Shown piece by piece: positions 44,349 through 53,149 of a DNA stretch of 64,000 bases. The notes below the pieces were generated by a model. That model was not told where the DNA came from and did no database searches. It was given only the letters and a program-made list of their open reading frames with translations. The stretch spans positions 124,001 to 188,000 of the forward strand of contig CAWDMW010000001.1 in NCBI GenBank assembly GCA_963803575.1, written 5' to 3'. Position numbers and translations under genes: made by a program. This DNA is from CAWDMW01 sp963803575. GTDB lineage: Bacteria > Pseudomonadota > Alphaproteobacteria > Rickettsiales > UBA998. The stretch's first letter is position 1. Every line of letters starts with the position of its first letter.

Positions 44349-46574
44349 CTACACATGTTCCCAACGTAAATCACGCCCGAGTTGATGCTGCTTTTGCGTT
44401 TCAGGGTCGATGCATACTAGCGTTACCCAGCCATTACCAAAGAGTTTTTGCAACACAGGCTGTTGTTCAATAATCGGATCAATATGCGACATAGGTGCAT
44501 ACACAATCGTCGTAAGCCGCACAGGCTCATGGTAGGGCGTATTGTCATTGCTGTACACAGACTGCAAAGGTAGACCATGCATCAGGTCACTGGCATTGCC
44601 CTGCATGATACCAATCTTGCCGGTAATGTTCTTAGTGATTTTACTACCCCCCCCATACGCCACATTATCCAACGTAGAGAACAGATACTGGCTGTTAATC
44701 CATTGCGCCACCACCATAGGTGCGGTCAAAATAGCGGTCAGTGATGCACCATTCGCATCTTGCTGCCAGTCATATGAATGTAAAAAAGACCGCCCCTGCA
44801 AATGAATTTGTTGGGTCATATGGCGAGGCGCTACAATAAACGCTGCGTTACGTGCCAACCCCCATTCTGGCCTTACCTGCGCCCAATCTTGCGAGCGCCT
44901 CACTGTTTGCCTGCCGGCGTCCGCTTTAGACTGCTTCACGCCCATTTCAGCCGCACGCCAGTAGCTATTATCCATACGCGCCTGATCCAGGTCACTTTTA
45001 AGGAAAGACACACGGTCGTGCAAATCTTCTGGCACATGCTGGTCATATAGTGTCACTGCATCCGTTGTCGTGTTATGTTCCGCTGCCAGAAAACAGGTGC
45101 TTTCAGGAATAATGATACCATCTTCTGCTAGTGCCTGCCGCAATGGTATCTGGTTCAGGATTGCCGCTAAGATCCTTGCATTAGGCGCACCATGACGGCC
45201 AGCACATGCTCCACAATCCAATGCAGTCGCATACGCATTATTCTGCGTTGTACTACCATGACCGCAAAACACGACTAACGGAGCGAAATCTTTTGTTAAC
45301 CCCATGGTACGCAATGCACCGGATGCATAAGCGAGCTGCTGTTGCAATGGAATGACATCTATAGCAGGTGTCACGTCATAAACCGGATCAACCGCCTGAC
45401 GTACAGTGTTATTGACCTTATGCGACATTGCAGGTGAGACACTACGGATACCCATCCATAAGCCATTGGCAATCCCCATCGTTTCCACCAAAGCAAACGG
45501 AGAAGTAAATGTATATTTCACTGACTGGTACAGTCTTTTAATTAATTGCCTTCTTTCATGTGTATGTTCGCAATCATCATGATTACCTACAGGATGCTCA
45601 ACAACCGTATGAGCAGGTTTGAGCAGCACGGGACAGGAGGCGTAGCTTTCTTTACTAATCGCCTGTTCAATAGCCACCGGAACGCCAAAAAACCCTGCAA
45701 ATCCGTACGTATCATAATTTCCCTGCGCTTCCAATGCGTGACGGAACGGTTCAGAGCGTACATCAATGCAAAAAACGAGTTGTGCATCCGGTGCAATCGC
45801 CTTGTGTGCTGTTGGCTGCTGAGATAATGTCTGAAGTAGTGACTGACGGTAGCGCGTTTCTGCTGTATCTATCTGTTGGTATACCTCACTGGCATTAGCT
45901 TCTTGCATCGCATTATCATGCCATTTCAGCAAGGCTTTAGCGTTTGGCCACATTAAGCAGGTAAGCATTAAGCGAAAGGCCAGATATGATTCTTTTGTGA
46001 CAGGAAATGGATGCACTGCATCCTTTGCATCTGCCCATGCGGTGCGATACTGAATATGTGCCGCCCAGCCAGGCAGAGTAGTAAGCATTAACGTCAGAAA
46101 CAGTGTCTGATGTTGTTCAGGAATCCCAAGATATAACAGGCATTCGCTAATAACTGCCTCGGGCTGGTCAGATAGTTGGTTGCACCATTCCTGCGCCTGC
46201 ATATCTTCCGGCATAACCTGACGATCATACGTAAGCAATGTACGAACCGCACCAAACAATCCTTTTTCGCGTATCGGCATCATAATCGTAGATTGTCCTT
46301 CATCGAAAAACGCTTGCAACCATTTCATGCTTTCACGATTAACACGTTGCATGGGCGCGGGCATATCCGACTGCTGAAACCATGCTTGCGCCTGTTTAAG
46401 GGCATCTTCAAAGGGTAAATCTTCAAACCCTGCCAAAGGATTCACAGCAATCAGGTTTTTCAGTGGCCAAAATGGTGCTATATGCGACCAGCTTGTTTCA
46501 ATGGCTTCCTGTATATTAGATGTGGTTGACACACTAGTATCATCTTGTTGCGTATGTTGCATAGAAGTTGCCAT
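44349..46574 (-). CDS. dabA: Inorganic-carbon pump subunit DabA (DUF2309)
   Basis: A 741-residue cytoplasmic protein of the DUF2309 family, the carbonic-anhydrase-like half of the DAB pump that captures carbon dioxide as bicarbonate. Zinc ligands of the beta-carbonic-anhydrase-like site are in place: C269 and D271 in VFCIDVRSE, and H439 in FCGHGS with C454 in DCGACAG. The front FWPLKNLIAVNPLAGF is also typical. It follows dabB by ten bases. Family knowledge says that DabA works only in complex with the proton-channel-like DabB. Confidence 0.92.
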   Translation of the reverse strand: MATSMQHTQQDDTSVSTTSNIQEAIETSWSHIAPFWPLKNLIAVNPLAGFEDLPFEDALKQAQAWFQQSDMPAPMQRVNRESMKWLQAFFDEGQSTIMMPIREKGLFGAVRTLLTYDRQVMPEDMQAQEWCNQLSDQPEAVISECLLYLGIPEQHQTLFLTLMLTTLPGWAAHIQYRTAWADAKDAVHPFPVTKESYLAFRLMLTCLMWPNAKALLKWHDNAMQEANASEVYQQIDTAETRYRQSLLQTLSQQPTAHKAIAPDAQLVFCIDVRSEPFRHALEAQGNYDTYGFAGFFGVPVAIEQAISKESYASCPVLLKPAHTVVEHPVGNHDDCEHTHERRQLIKRLYQSVKYTFTSPFALVETMGIANGLWMGIRSVSPAMSHKVNNTVRQAVDPVYDVTPAIDVIPLQQQLAYASGALRTMGLTKDFAPLVVFCGHGSTTQNNAYATALDCGACAGRHGAPNARILAAILNQIPLRQALAEDGIIIPESTCFLAAEHNTTTDAVTLYDQHVPEDLHDRVSFLKSDLDQARMDNSYWRAAEMGVKQSKADAGRQTVRRSQDWAQVRPEWGLARNAAFIVAPRHMTQQIHLQGRSFLHSYDWQQDANGASLTAILTAPMVVAQWINSQYLFSTLDNVAYGGGSKITKNITGKIGIMQGNASDLMHGLPLQSVYSNDNTPYHEPVRLTTIVYAPMSHIDPIIEQQPVLQKLFGNGWVTLVCIDPETQKQHQLGRDLRWEHV

Positions 46575-46584
46575 AATGTTCTCC

Positions 46585-47919
46585 TTAATACTGGTAATGA
46601 TTATGATGTGCAGTAATCGTGTCAGGGTGCGGCTGACTTGCGTTGAGCATGGTTACGTACCCTTTGTGCTGCCATGTACGTATCGCATCTGAGAACGTAC
46701 GATGACGGGTAAAAAGCATACATAACCAGCAAACAATTAACCCTGTTAATGCGATGATATGCACCACGTTCAATGGTTGCGGTTGAGATATGTTCAATGG
46801 CGCCAGCACGACATTCATTAGCTGCACACTCAGCCCATATAACCCACCCATTACCGTTGTCATTATCAATGCCATCGGTATTGCCATTACGCGTTGTTGC
46901 TGCACAACTGGCAATGAAAACTGCGCGCTAGCCATCCATGCAATAATGACTAAAAATACTGTCGTATCCTGAGCAAGAAACGGTTTTCCGCTGATAAATG
47001 CAAAAGCATAGGCTCCTGCTGCTCCACATATCAATGCAAGTGTAAACTGTACCGCGCTGGGGGAATGCCCTAAATCCAGCCGCTTTTCCTGCGCTACTGC
47101 ACCGGAAGCCAGAAAAAGATACGCCTTGAACAGCCCATGCCAGCACAAATGCGCTACCGCAGCAGGAAACAATCCTAGCCCGCACTGCACGATCATAAAG
47201 CCCATTTGTCCCATCGTCGAACATGCCAGCATTCGTTTAATATCGCTTTGCAACAACTTCCAGAGTGTTCCAAGCAGTGCGGTGACAATACCTACTATAA
47301 CCAAGATAGTCAGCAATAAAACATGTTCAAGCAATAACGGTGCAAACCTCGCCAGCAGAAACCCGCCACCATTCACCAGACCGGCGTGCATCACTGCTGA
47401 CACAGGACTGGGAGAATTTAGCGAACTCACTAGCCAGCGATGAAACGGCCATAATGCTGACTGCGACATAGCAGCCAATATTAGCAACCCGCCGGCCAAT
47501 AATGCATAAGGCGTATCAATGCTAGTTTCGAGCATTAGACTAATAGACGTCTGCCCTGTCGCGCGATACAGCAACAGCAATGCAGCTCCAAGAAACGTAA
47601 CACCAAAAGCCGTGTTAATAAGAGCCAGCCTTGATGATGCCATAGCTGCCTTCCAGCCACTTTTATGCAGCATTAGCCTGGCCAGAACCAGATTGCTTCC
47701 TGCCCACCCGATAAATAACAGAAATATATGATCGGCAGTGACCATAACAGAGATAGTTAGCATTAACGTGAAAAGGCGTGTGAAAAACGCTTTCTGGCCG
47801 TTATCCCCCGCTAGGTAACGCTGTGAAAAGGAAGCAACAACTAACGTCACAAAACCAAGCAGGCAAATCATCGTTAATGCCAGTGCATCAACATAAAATA
47901 ACCCGTCAAAAACTATCAT
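46585..47919 (-). CDS. dabB: Inorganic-carbon pump membrane subunit DabB (NuoL-like)
   Basis: A 444-residue membrane protein with about twelve helices from the proton-conducting antiporter family shared with NuoL and MrpA. FIGWAGSNLVLARLMLHKSGW, ALWPFHRWLVSSLNSPSPVSAVMHAG and MLACSTMGQMGFMIVQCG show the family pattern, but it is shorter than NuoL and has lost several NuoL-specific features. Its place immediately before dabA identifies it as the partner that couples proton flow to carbon hydration. The gene is divergent from a LysR regulator. Confidence 0.88.
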   Translation of the reverse strand: MIVFDGLFYVDALALTMICLLGFVTLVVASFSQRYLAGDNGQKAFFTRLFTLMLTISVMVTADHIFLLFIGWAGSNLVLARLMLHKSGWKAAMASSRLALINTAFGVTFLGAALLLLYRATGQTSISLMLETSIDTPYALLAGGLLILAAMSQSALWPFHRWLVSSLNSPSPVSAVMHAGLVNGGGFLLARFAPLLLEHVLLLTILVIVGIVTALLGTLWKLLQSDIKRMLACSTMGQMGFMIVQCGLGLFPAAVAHLCWHGLFKAYLFLASGAVAQEKRLDLGHSPSAVQFTLALICGAAGAYAFAFISGKPFLAQDTTVFLVIIAWMASAQFSLPVVQQQRVMAIPMALIMTTVMGGLYGLSVQLMNVVLAPLNISQPQPLNVVHIIALTGLIVCWLCMLFTRHRTFSDAIRTWQHKGYVTMLNASQPHPDTITAHHNHYQY

Positions 47920-47955
47920 ATCCTACATCCTTTCTACTATGCTGTTGCGATGACT

Positions 47956-47996
47956 CTATAAACTATGGCACTATAAGTAAAATGATTAATTTTAAT
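47956..47996. promoter_or_regulatory. Candidate LysR operator region between dabB and the regulator
   Basis: The 97-base divergent gap contains a repeated CTATAA (47956-47961 and 47971-47976, 15 bases apart) and a dyad ATTAA-TT-TTAAT (47985-47996). LysR regulators usually bind in such gaps to T-N11-A dyads. The gap is AT-rich, so chance repeats are likely; the location is the main support. Confidence 0.4.
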
Positions 47997-48016
47997 TTGA
48001 ACCATAAGAAAATCTA

Positions 48017-48871
48017 ATGATGGTATTTGATGGCATGACATTGGACTGTTTTCTTGCTGTTGCGGAAACAGGCAGCGTTACTCGCGCAGCCCATAAAGTA
48101 GGACGTACACAATCTGCAGTGAGTCAACAAATTGCTAAGCTAGAAACACGACTAGACAAAACATTATTTGTTCGTAGTAAATCTTTTACTCTCACGTCAG
48201 ATGGAGAATTGCTTTTGCCCTATGTTCGCCAGATTATTGCCCTACAACATGAAGCCATTGATCGTTTCAAACAACCAGAGCTGCATGGAGAAGTACGGTT
48301 TGGACTACCGGAAGATTTCGCAAGTGTGTTTTTATCTGATGTACTGAGTGAATATGCATTGTTGCATCCGCGTATCATGCTCAACATTGAATGTGACTTA
48401 ACACTCAATCTGTTTGATCGCTTTAAACGCGATGAGTTTGATCTGGTACTGGTGAAGATGAATAAGCCAGAGGATTTCCCAAACGGCATAAATGTCTGGT
48501 CTGAAACCCTGGAATGGGTGGGAAATTCGGATTTTTTTGCACATAGGCATGATAAACCACTCCCGCTAGTACTGTCACCTCAACCCTGCGTATATCGTTC
48601 GCGTGCGATTCGTTCGCTGGAAAAAAATAAAACACCGTGGCGTATTGTGTTTTCCAGCCATAGTTTTGCGGGAACAGCTGCTGCAGTTAAAGCTGGTATG
48701 GGGGTAACGGTGTTACCGCGTAACATGGTGCCGCAAGAATTACATATTATTGCATCAGATCATCACATACCGGAGCTGGATGATACGCATATCTCTTTAC
48801 TGAAACATCATCATAGTAATGTCGCAACAAACTCATTTGAAACATTCGTCATCGACAAACTACGTGTGTAA
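48017..48871 (+). CDS. LysR-type transcriptional regulator
   Basis: A 284-residue regulator. The amino-terminal winged helix has DCFLAVAETGSVTRAAHKVGRTQSAVSQQIAKLETRLDK, the recognisable LysR pattern, followed by the effector domain from about residue 90 with VRFGLPEDFASVFLSDVLSEY. Starts at 48017 or 48035 are both possible. Being divergent from dabBA, it most likely controls them, perhaps in response to low carbon dioxide or a metabolite such as 2-phosphoglycolate as for CbbR-like proteins; that signal is inference. The protein ends four bases from a convergent gene. Confidence 0.88.
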   Translation: MMVFDGMTLDCFLAVAETGSVTRAAHKVGRTQSAVSQQIAKLETRLDKTLFVRSKSFTLTSDGELLLPYVRQIIALQHEAIDRFKQPELHGEVRFGLPEDFASVFLSDVLSEYALLHPRIMLNIECDLTLNLFDRFKRDEFDLVLVKMNKPEDFPNGINVWSETLEWVGNSDFFAHRHDKPLPLVLSPQPCVYRSRAIRSLEKNKTPWRIVFSSHSFAGTAAAVKAGMGVTVLPRNMVPQELHIIASDHHIPELDDTHISLLKHHHSNVATNSFETFVIDKLRV

Positions 48872-48875
48872 GTGA

Positions 48876-50816
48876 CTATTGCCTACTGTTAGCCGCAGCA
48901 CGTTGCGGAATATCCGACGCATTCACCACTCCCGGCGGCAATCCACTTAATTCAGCGGGAGGCGTATCAATCGGGTTAGTGCCATTATTAGCAAAACCAA
49001 GATTAACGCCGCTTAAATCAATCGTATCAAATACATTTTGCTGGCTATTCGCCTGAGTGGCTTGCGGTGTTTGCTCGGGTACATCGGAATTAACCACCGC
49101 GTCTACTAGTGCGTTAGACATTGCGGCATCGGGATCATTAGCCAAATTCTCACCAAGCCACGCACTAACGTTATCAGGCGAAAACATGGAAAGATCGAAC
49201 CCGGTAAACAGGTTTTGGTTTGCGTTTGTATCAGACTGTGCAGGCTGCCAGTCAGTATTATAAGCATCATAGTAAGTAGCGTTACCGTTTTTCTCGATAA
49301 ATGCATCAATCTTTGATTCATCAATCTTTGTGTAGTCTAACCCTGCTGCAGTGGCGCGACCAATGGCACCCTGATGCCGGGCAAGCGTCATGCTGGCAGC
49401 TGCTTCATCGCCTCTTGCCAAATCATTCAATACATTATCTACAGCTGTAGCATCAATATATTTATGATCCATCAGTTTTTTCATGCCATCCGGCAATTCA
49501 GCACCTTCATTATATTTTTGCAGTAGCTCCTCGACTGCCTTGCTATCCCCTTTCTTAATTTCCTCAGCCAACTCTTTAGCGAATATTTTCTTTTCTTCGG
49601 GACTAAGGTTTTTGGTGAATTCCTTAAAGTCTAATGCCACTTCACGGAAGGTTGTTTTACTTTGATAATCAGCCATTGCCAACGCATCTTTCTGATCATC
49701 TGTTAGTTTTTCCCAACCAGCTTCGCCATGCTTCTGCATCACATACACGGCATCATTGACATGCTTTGCATTAGGCGTCTCGTTCTTCTGCATCTCAACA
49801 CTAAGTTTCTGTAAGTGTCCGGCATTAACAACACCGTTCTCTCCTAAACCAAAACGATCACGTGCCATATCTTCCAAATGAGATTTTTCATTCTCATTCA
49901 TCAGGTCAAAACCATTTAATGCAATTTTGGCCGTTTTCATGTCCAACGTAACGATTTTATCGGTAACATTCTTCTTCAGCTCATCATAGCCAATTTCTTT
50001 GTTTTCATATTGCAATAAGTCGCTTTCAATACCGTAATGCTTCACGATACTACGGTCTTTCATATTCGCAGCGCCTTCCAAAGCCTGGACAAAATCATTG
50101 TCACCACGCGAGCGAGCTTCTTGAATCAATTGCTTGATAGCTTCTTCATTTCGCTGAGCTTTCTCTTCTTTCATGCGGGAAAGTTCAGGGCTTCCATTCA
50201 CAACGTCAGCAAGTATCAGTGCTTCTTTGCCACCTGACTCCATGGCAAGCGACTGCTCAATACCCGGCGTGAGGTACGCTCTGGACTGTACATTATATCC
50301 AGCAAACTGCTCATTTAATCGTCCAGCCATGCCAAACGTGTGTTGCTGAGTCGTGTTCAACGCTTCATACGCACGCTCAGCACTCATCGTGCTTAGCTGC
50401 TGTGCATCGGATTGTTGGGTACTGGTACTTGCCGTAGCAGAGGCACTATTATATATGGTTCCGAATGCACCCAAGGCACCGGAAATATTTTGAGACGTGG
50501 GATTCATTTTTGCGGTAGCCAACTGACTACGCACACTATGCAAATCCCCCAATGCCGCTTGAACCTCTTGCACTTGTGGAGAATCAGGCGGAAGTGACGC
50601 AAGTATGGCAGATAGTTCCTGAATTTGTTGAGCAGCTGCACCAACAGCACTGTCTAGCTCGGCTATTTCCGCAACAGACGCCTGCTCTGTAGCAGTGTTA
50701 ACCTCGTCAAAGCTCATGCCATCACCCACAGAAGTCATTACCGCATCATTTGCAATACCAGTACCCGCTTCAATGGTAGGTGTGTCGTTAAGTTGTTCTG
50801 TGTCAGATGTTGCCAT
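48876..50816 (-). CDS. Large soluble protein of unknown function, no cysteine
   Basis: A 646-residue protein with no recognised domain. It has no signal peptide, no membrane helix and no cysteine. The first 160 residues are Ser/Thr/Ala/Gln-rich with helical stretches; the middle (about 200-500) is strongly helical and charged (KEEKAQRNEEAIKQLIQEA, LSPEEKKIFAKELAEEIKKG); the last 120 are Asn/Gln/Pro-rich and contain two similar motifs, LFTGFDLSMFS and VFDTIDLSGV. This looks like a secreted or effector-like architecture rather than a housekeeping enzyme, which is inference. It is divergent from the small gene at 51078. Confidence 0.7.
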   Translation of the reverse strand: MATSDTEQLNDTPTIEAGTGIANDAVMTSVGDGMSFDEVNTATEQASVAEIAELDSAVGAAAQQIQELSAILASLPPDSPQVQEVQAALGDLHSVRSQLATAKMNPTSQNISGALGAFGTIYNSASATASTSTQQSDAQQLSTMSAERAYEALNTTQQHTFGMAGRLNEQFAGYNVQSRAYLTPGIEQSLAMESGGKEALILADVVNGSPELSRMKEEKAQRNEEAIKQLIQEARSRGDNDFVQALEGAANMKDRSIVKHYGIESDLLQYENKEIGYDELKKNVTDKIVTLDMKTAKIALNGFDLMNENEKSHLEDMARDRFGLGENGVVNAGHLQKLSVEMQKNETPNAKHVNDAVYVMQKHGEAGWEKLTDDQKDALAMADYQSKTTFREVALDFKEFTKNLSPEEKKIFAKELAEEIKKGDSKAVEELLQKYNEGAELPDGMKKLMDHKYIDATAVDNVLNDLARGDEAAASMTLARHQGAIGRATAAGLDYTKIDESKIDAFIEKNGNATYYDAYNTDWQPAQSDTNANQNLFTGFDLSMFSPDNVSAWLGENLANDPDAAMSNALVDAVVNSDVPEQTPQATQANSQQNVFDTIDLSGVNLGFANNGTNPIDTPPAELSGLPPGVVNASDIPQRAAANSRQ

Positions 50817-51077
50817 AATAATTAAATGTAGTTCTGTGCTTGATTATATATTACATGACTAATGTGAAATAATCATTACAACATATATGACAAAATGATG
50901 ACAATGATGGTTATACTACTATCGCTACTATAGCGTTACTCATGACACTGTACAATACCTATTCACCTATTCTCTCAACCCTAACAACCCTAAAAACATA
51001 TTTCTTTATGCTATCGTCGTGAAACTGTAACAATGTCCTGATACGATAACATCATAAGCAATGTAAATGGATGTGAT
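50817..51077. other. Divergent spacer of 261 bases between two orphan genes
   Basis: No coding frame or RNA gene is apparent. It is AT-rich and holds a five-base hairpin CGCTA-CTA-TAGCG (50923-50935) and a weaker pair TATCGT/ACGATA (51012-51017 with 51043-51048). The start at 51078 has GGATG as a likely ribosome-binding site. I could not assign a promoter with confidence. Confidence 0.5.
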
Positions 51078-51545
51078 ATGGCTCGTAGCAACTACGATAA
51101 GACACCAAAAAATATAGGACAAGCAGGTAACGTTATGATGGATGCAATTAAAGATGGATATCGCGGTATAGGTGAATGGCTTAATGGCGATGCGAATGGA
51201 ATGGTTGATAACCTTGTGAAAAGCACACCAGAAGGTGGGCGTGGTATTGTTGAATTCCTTGGTAATATGGCCTTAAGTATTGGAAAGGTTGTTTATGGCG
51301 GGGTCGGTTTTCTGGGTGGTGCTAGTGTACAGGCAGCTTCTGCCATAGGTGGTGCCTTTAATGAACACGTAGCACCAAAAGTAAAAACTGTCTTAGCTGG
51401 TGATGATAAAGGTAAGACGAACACTAACCAGAACGTTTCTCACTCTGGAACCCGGCCGGTCGCAACTAAAGCGAATGATGTGAACGAGATAAAAGCACAA
51501 TCCCTCCCTGATGTTCGTGAAAGCAGCAGTATCCAACGCGGCTAA
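51078..51545 (+). CDS. Small glycine-rich amphipathic protein, no cysteine
   Basis: A 155-residue protein that I do not recognise. Residues 60-100 form a glycine- and alanine-rich, weakly hydrophobic region (GRGIVEFLGNMALSIGKVVYGG, then GVGFLGGASVQAASAIGG) that could insert in or lie on a membrane, between polar ends. The ending of about 45 residues is polar and probably disordered. There is no signal peptide and no cysteine. It is divergent from the 646-residue orphan and its stop overlaps that of eda, convergently, by four bases, with no terminator between. Confidence 0.65.
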   Translation: MARSNYDKTPKNIGQAGNVMMDAIKDGYRGIGEWLNGDANGMVDNLVKSTPEGGRGIVEFLGNMALSIGKVVYGGVGFLGGASVQAASAIGGAFNEHVAPKVKTVLAGDDKGKTNTNQNVSHSGTRPVATKANDVNEIKAQSLPDVRESSSIQRG

Positions 51546-52174
51546 GCTGCTAACGTAGCAACGCTTTCTTTCGCTATTGTAGTGATGCGGTTCCAGTCTT
51601 TGCTGGCAATCGCATCTTTTGGCGTCAACCACGAACCACCAACAGCAAATACGGCGGGTAATGCACGGTAGTTACTAACACTTTGTTGCGTGATGCCGCC
51701 CGTTGGGCAAAAACGGATATGTGGGAACACTGAAATAAACTGCTTTAACATGGCAAGCCCACCAGCCAGTTCAGCCGGAAAAAACTTCATATGGGTAAAG
51801 CCATATTCTGCCACCTGTAAAATGTTCGATGCATTAGCAACACCCGGCAACCATGCAATCTCCTGCTCTGCGGCGTGGCAGGCTAACGCATCCGTAATTC
51901 CCGGACTTACCTGAAACTGTGCGCCAGCATCATGCGCCTGACTCATTTGCTCTGGCGTCATAATGGTACCTGATCCGGTAATAATATCCGGCACATGTGT
52001 TGCCACCTGTTCAATCGCATCCAATGCTTGCGGTGTTCTTAGCGTAATCTCTATAGAGGTAATGCCACCTTCCAATAATGCTTCCGCTAACGGTACAGCA
52101 TTGTCAGCATCATCAATCACGACAACAGGAACAAGTGAGAATTGAGGGAAAAGAGAAGTGAGTGTTATTGTCAT
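51542..52174 (-). CDS. eda: KDPG aldolase
   Basis: A 210-residue class I aldolase that splits 2-keto-3-deoxy-6-phosphogluconate into pyruvate and glyceraldehyde-3-phosphate. The Schiff-base lysine is K130 in THMKFFPAE; SIEITLRT carries the glutamate, and GSGTIMTPEQ and CPTGGIT are phosphate-binding parts. It is the last gene of the zwf-pgl-edd-glk-eda set, nine bases after glk. Confidence 0.96.
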   Translation of the reverse strand: MTITLTSLFPQFSLVPVVVIDDADNAVPLAEALLEGGITSIEITLRTPQALDAIEQVATHVPDIITGSGTIMTPEQMSQAHDAGAQFQVSPGITDALACHAAEQEIAWLPGVANASNILQVAEYGFTHMKFFPAELAGGLAMLKQFISVFPHIRFCPTGGITQQSVSNYRALPAVFAVGGSWLTPKDAIASKDWNRITTIAKESVATLAA

Positions 52175-52183
52175 ATGATCGTA

Positions 52184-53146
52184 TTATGATGGTGAAGTTA
52201 AGGTTTGCGTTACCATAGCAGCCGCACCAATCAGCGCGTTGCGGCTATGCGATAGCATAATATAAGTAGGAATCTGTTTTACATAATCATGGAAACGGCC
52301 TTTCATTTCAAAGCGTTCCCGAAACGGGCTAGTATCGAAGAGTTCTTCCAGTTGAGGTGCTACGCCCCCACCAATGTAAACGCCGCCAAATGCTCCAAGC
52401 GTCAATGCCTGATTGCCAGCAAATCCGCCAAGCATTCCACAAAACAGATAAATCGTATCGCGGTGCATCCCCGTATCTTCCATTTTAGCACGCCAAGCAA
52501 TATCCTGCGCTGCCATACCTTCACGCTTATGACCATGCAATTCTAACCGTAAATCATGCAGGTAGGTTAATCCGGTACCACTGACAAAGTCTTCTGTTCG
52601 AACATGTGCATGTTCCTTTTTTGCCAGCGCAAGCAACGCCATTTCTTCTTCTAAAATAGGCGTGAAATCAACATTACCGCCCTCACCTTGCAGCGCTGTC
52701 CAGCTTCGTCCGTTCCATAGCAACCCAGAGACACCAAGCCCTGTTCCCGGCCCCAGCACGCTGATAGGTTGGTGTTTGACGGATTTTCCTTTACCCACCT
52801 GACGTATATTTTCCTTTCTCAAATGCGGTACAGACATGGCCAATGCAGTAAAGTCATTTGTCAGTAACAACCGTTCAAAGTTAAAATGCTTACGATACTC
52901 TTCCACCGAAAAATGCCAGTCAATGTTTGTCAGGCGTATATCATCCCCATGAGCAGGCCCTGCAACCGCAAGGCAAGCCGCAACCGGTGTCTCCCCTACA
53001 TCACTAAGATAATGCTCTATAGATGCTTTGAGCGAATCAAATTCGCGGTTAGGGTATTTTCGCGCCTGCATCAAATCCATATCACCGGCTTTGCACAGCG
53101 CATAACGCGAATTTGTGCCGCCAACATCTGCTACCAAATAATACAT
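52184..53146 (-). CDS. glk: Glucokinase
   Basis: A 320-residue hexokinase-fold enzyme of the bacterial Glk type. ADVGGTNSRYAL is the phosphate-1 loop, LTNDFTALA has the catalytic aspartate, and VLGPGTGLGVSGLLW and GEGGNVDFTP complete the site. It supplies glucose-6-phosphate for Zwf. It starts three bases after edd. It lacks the ROK zinc motif, separating it from ROK kinases. Confidence 0.95.
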   Translation of the reverse strand: MYYLVADVGGTNSRYALCKAGDMDLMQARKYPNREFDSLKASIEHYLSDVGETPVAACLAVAGPAHGDDIRLTNIDWHFSVEEYRKHFNFERLLLTNDFTALAMSVPHLRKENIRQVGKGKSVKHQPISVLGPGTGLGVSGLLWNGRSWTALQGEGGNVDFTPILEEEMALLALAKKEHAHVRTEDFVSGTGLTYLHDLRLELHGHKREGMAAQDIAWRAKMEDTGMHRDTIYLFCGMLGGFAGNQALTLGAFGGVYIGGGVAPQLEELFDTSPFRERFEMKGRFHDYVKQIPTYIMLSHSRNALIGAAAMVTQTLTSPS

Positions 53147-53149
53147 GCT

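Noticed and set aside
46585..47919. DabB could be read as a second NuoL or an Mrp antiporter subunit.
   Set aside because: It is shorter than NuoL and is directly followed by a DUF2309 protein with the carbonic-anhydrase-like ligands, which identifies the DAB pair.
48876..50816. The 646-residue protein as a phage tape-measure protein.
   Set aside because: It is too short, has no long hydrophobic stretch and there are no tail genes nearby.
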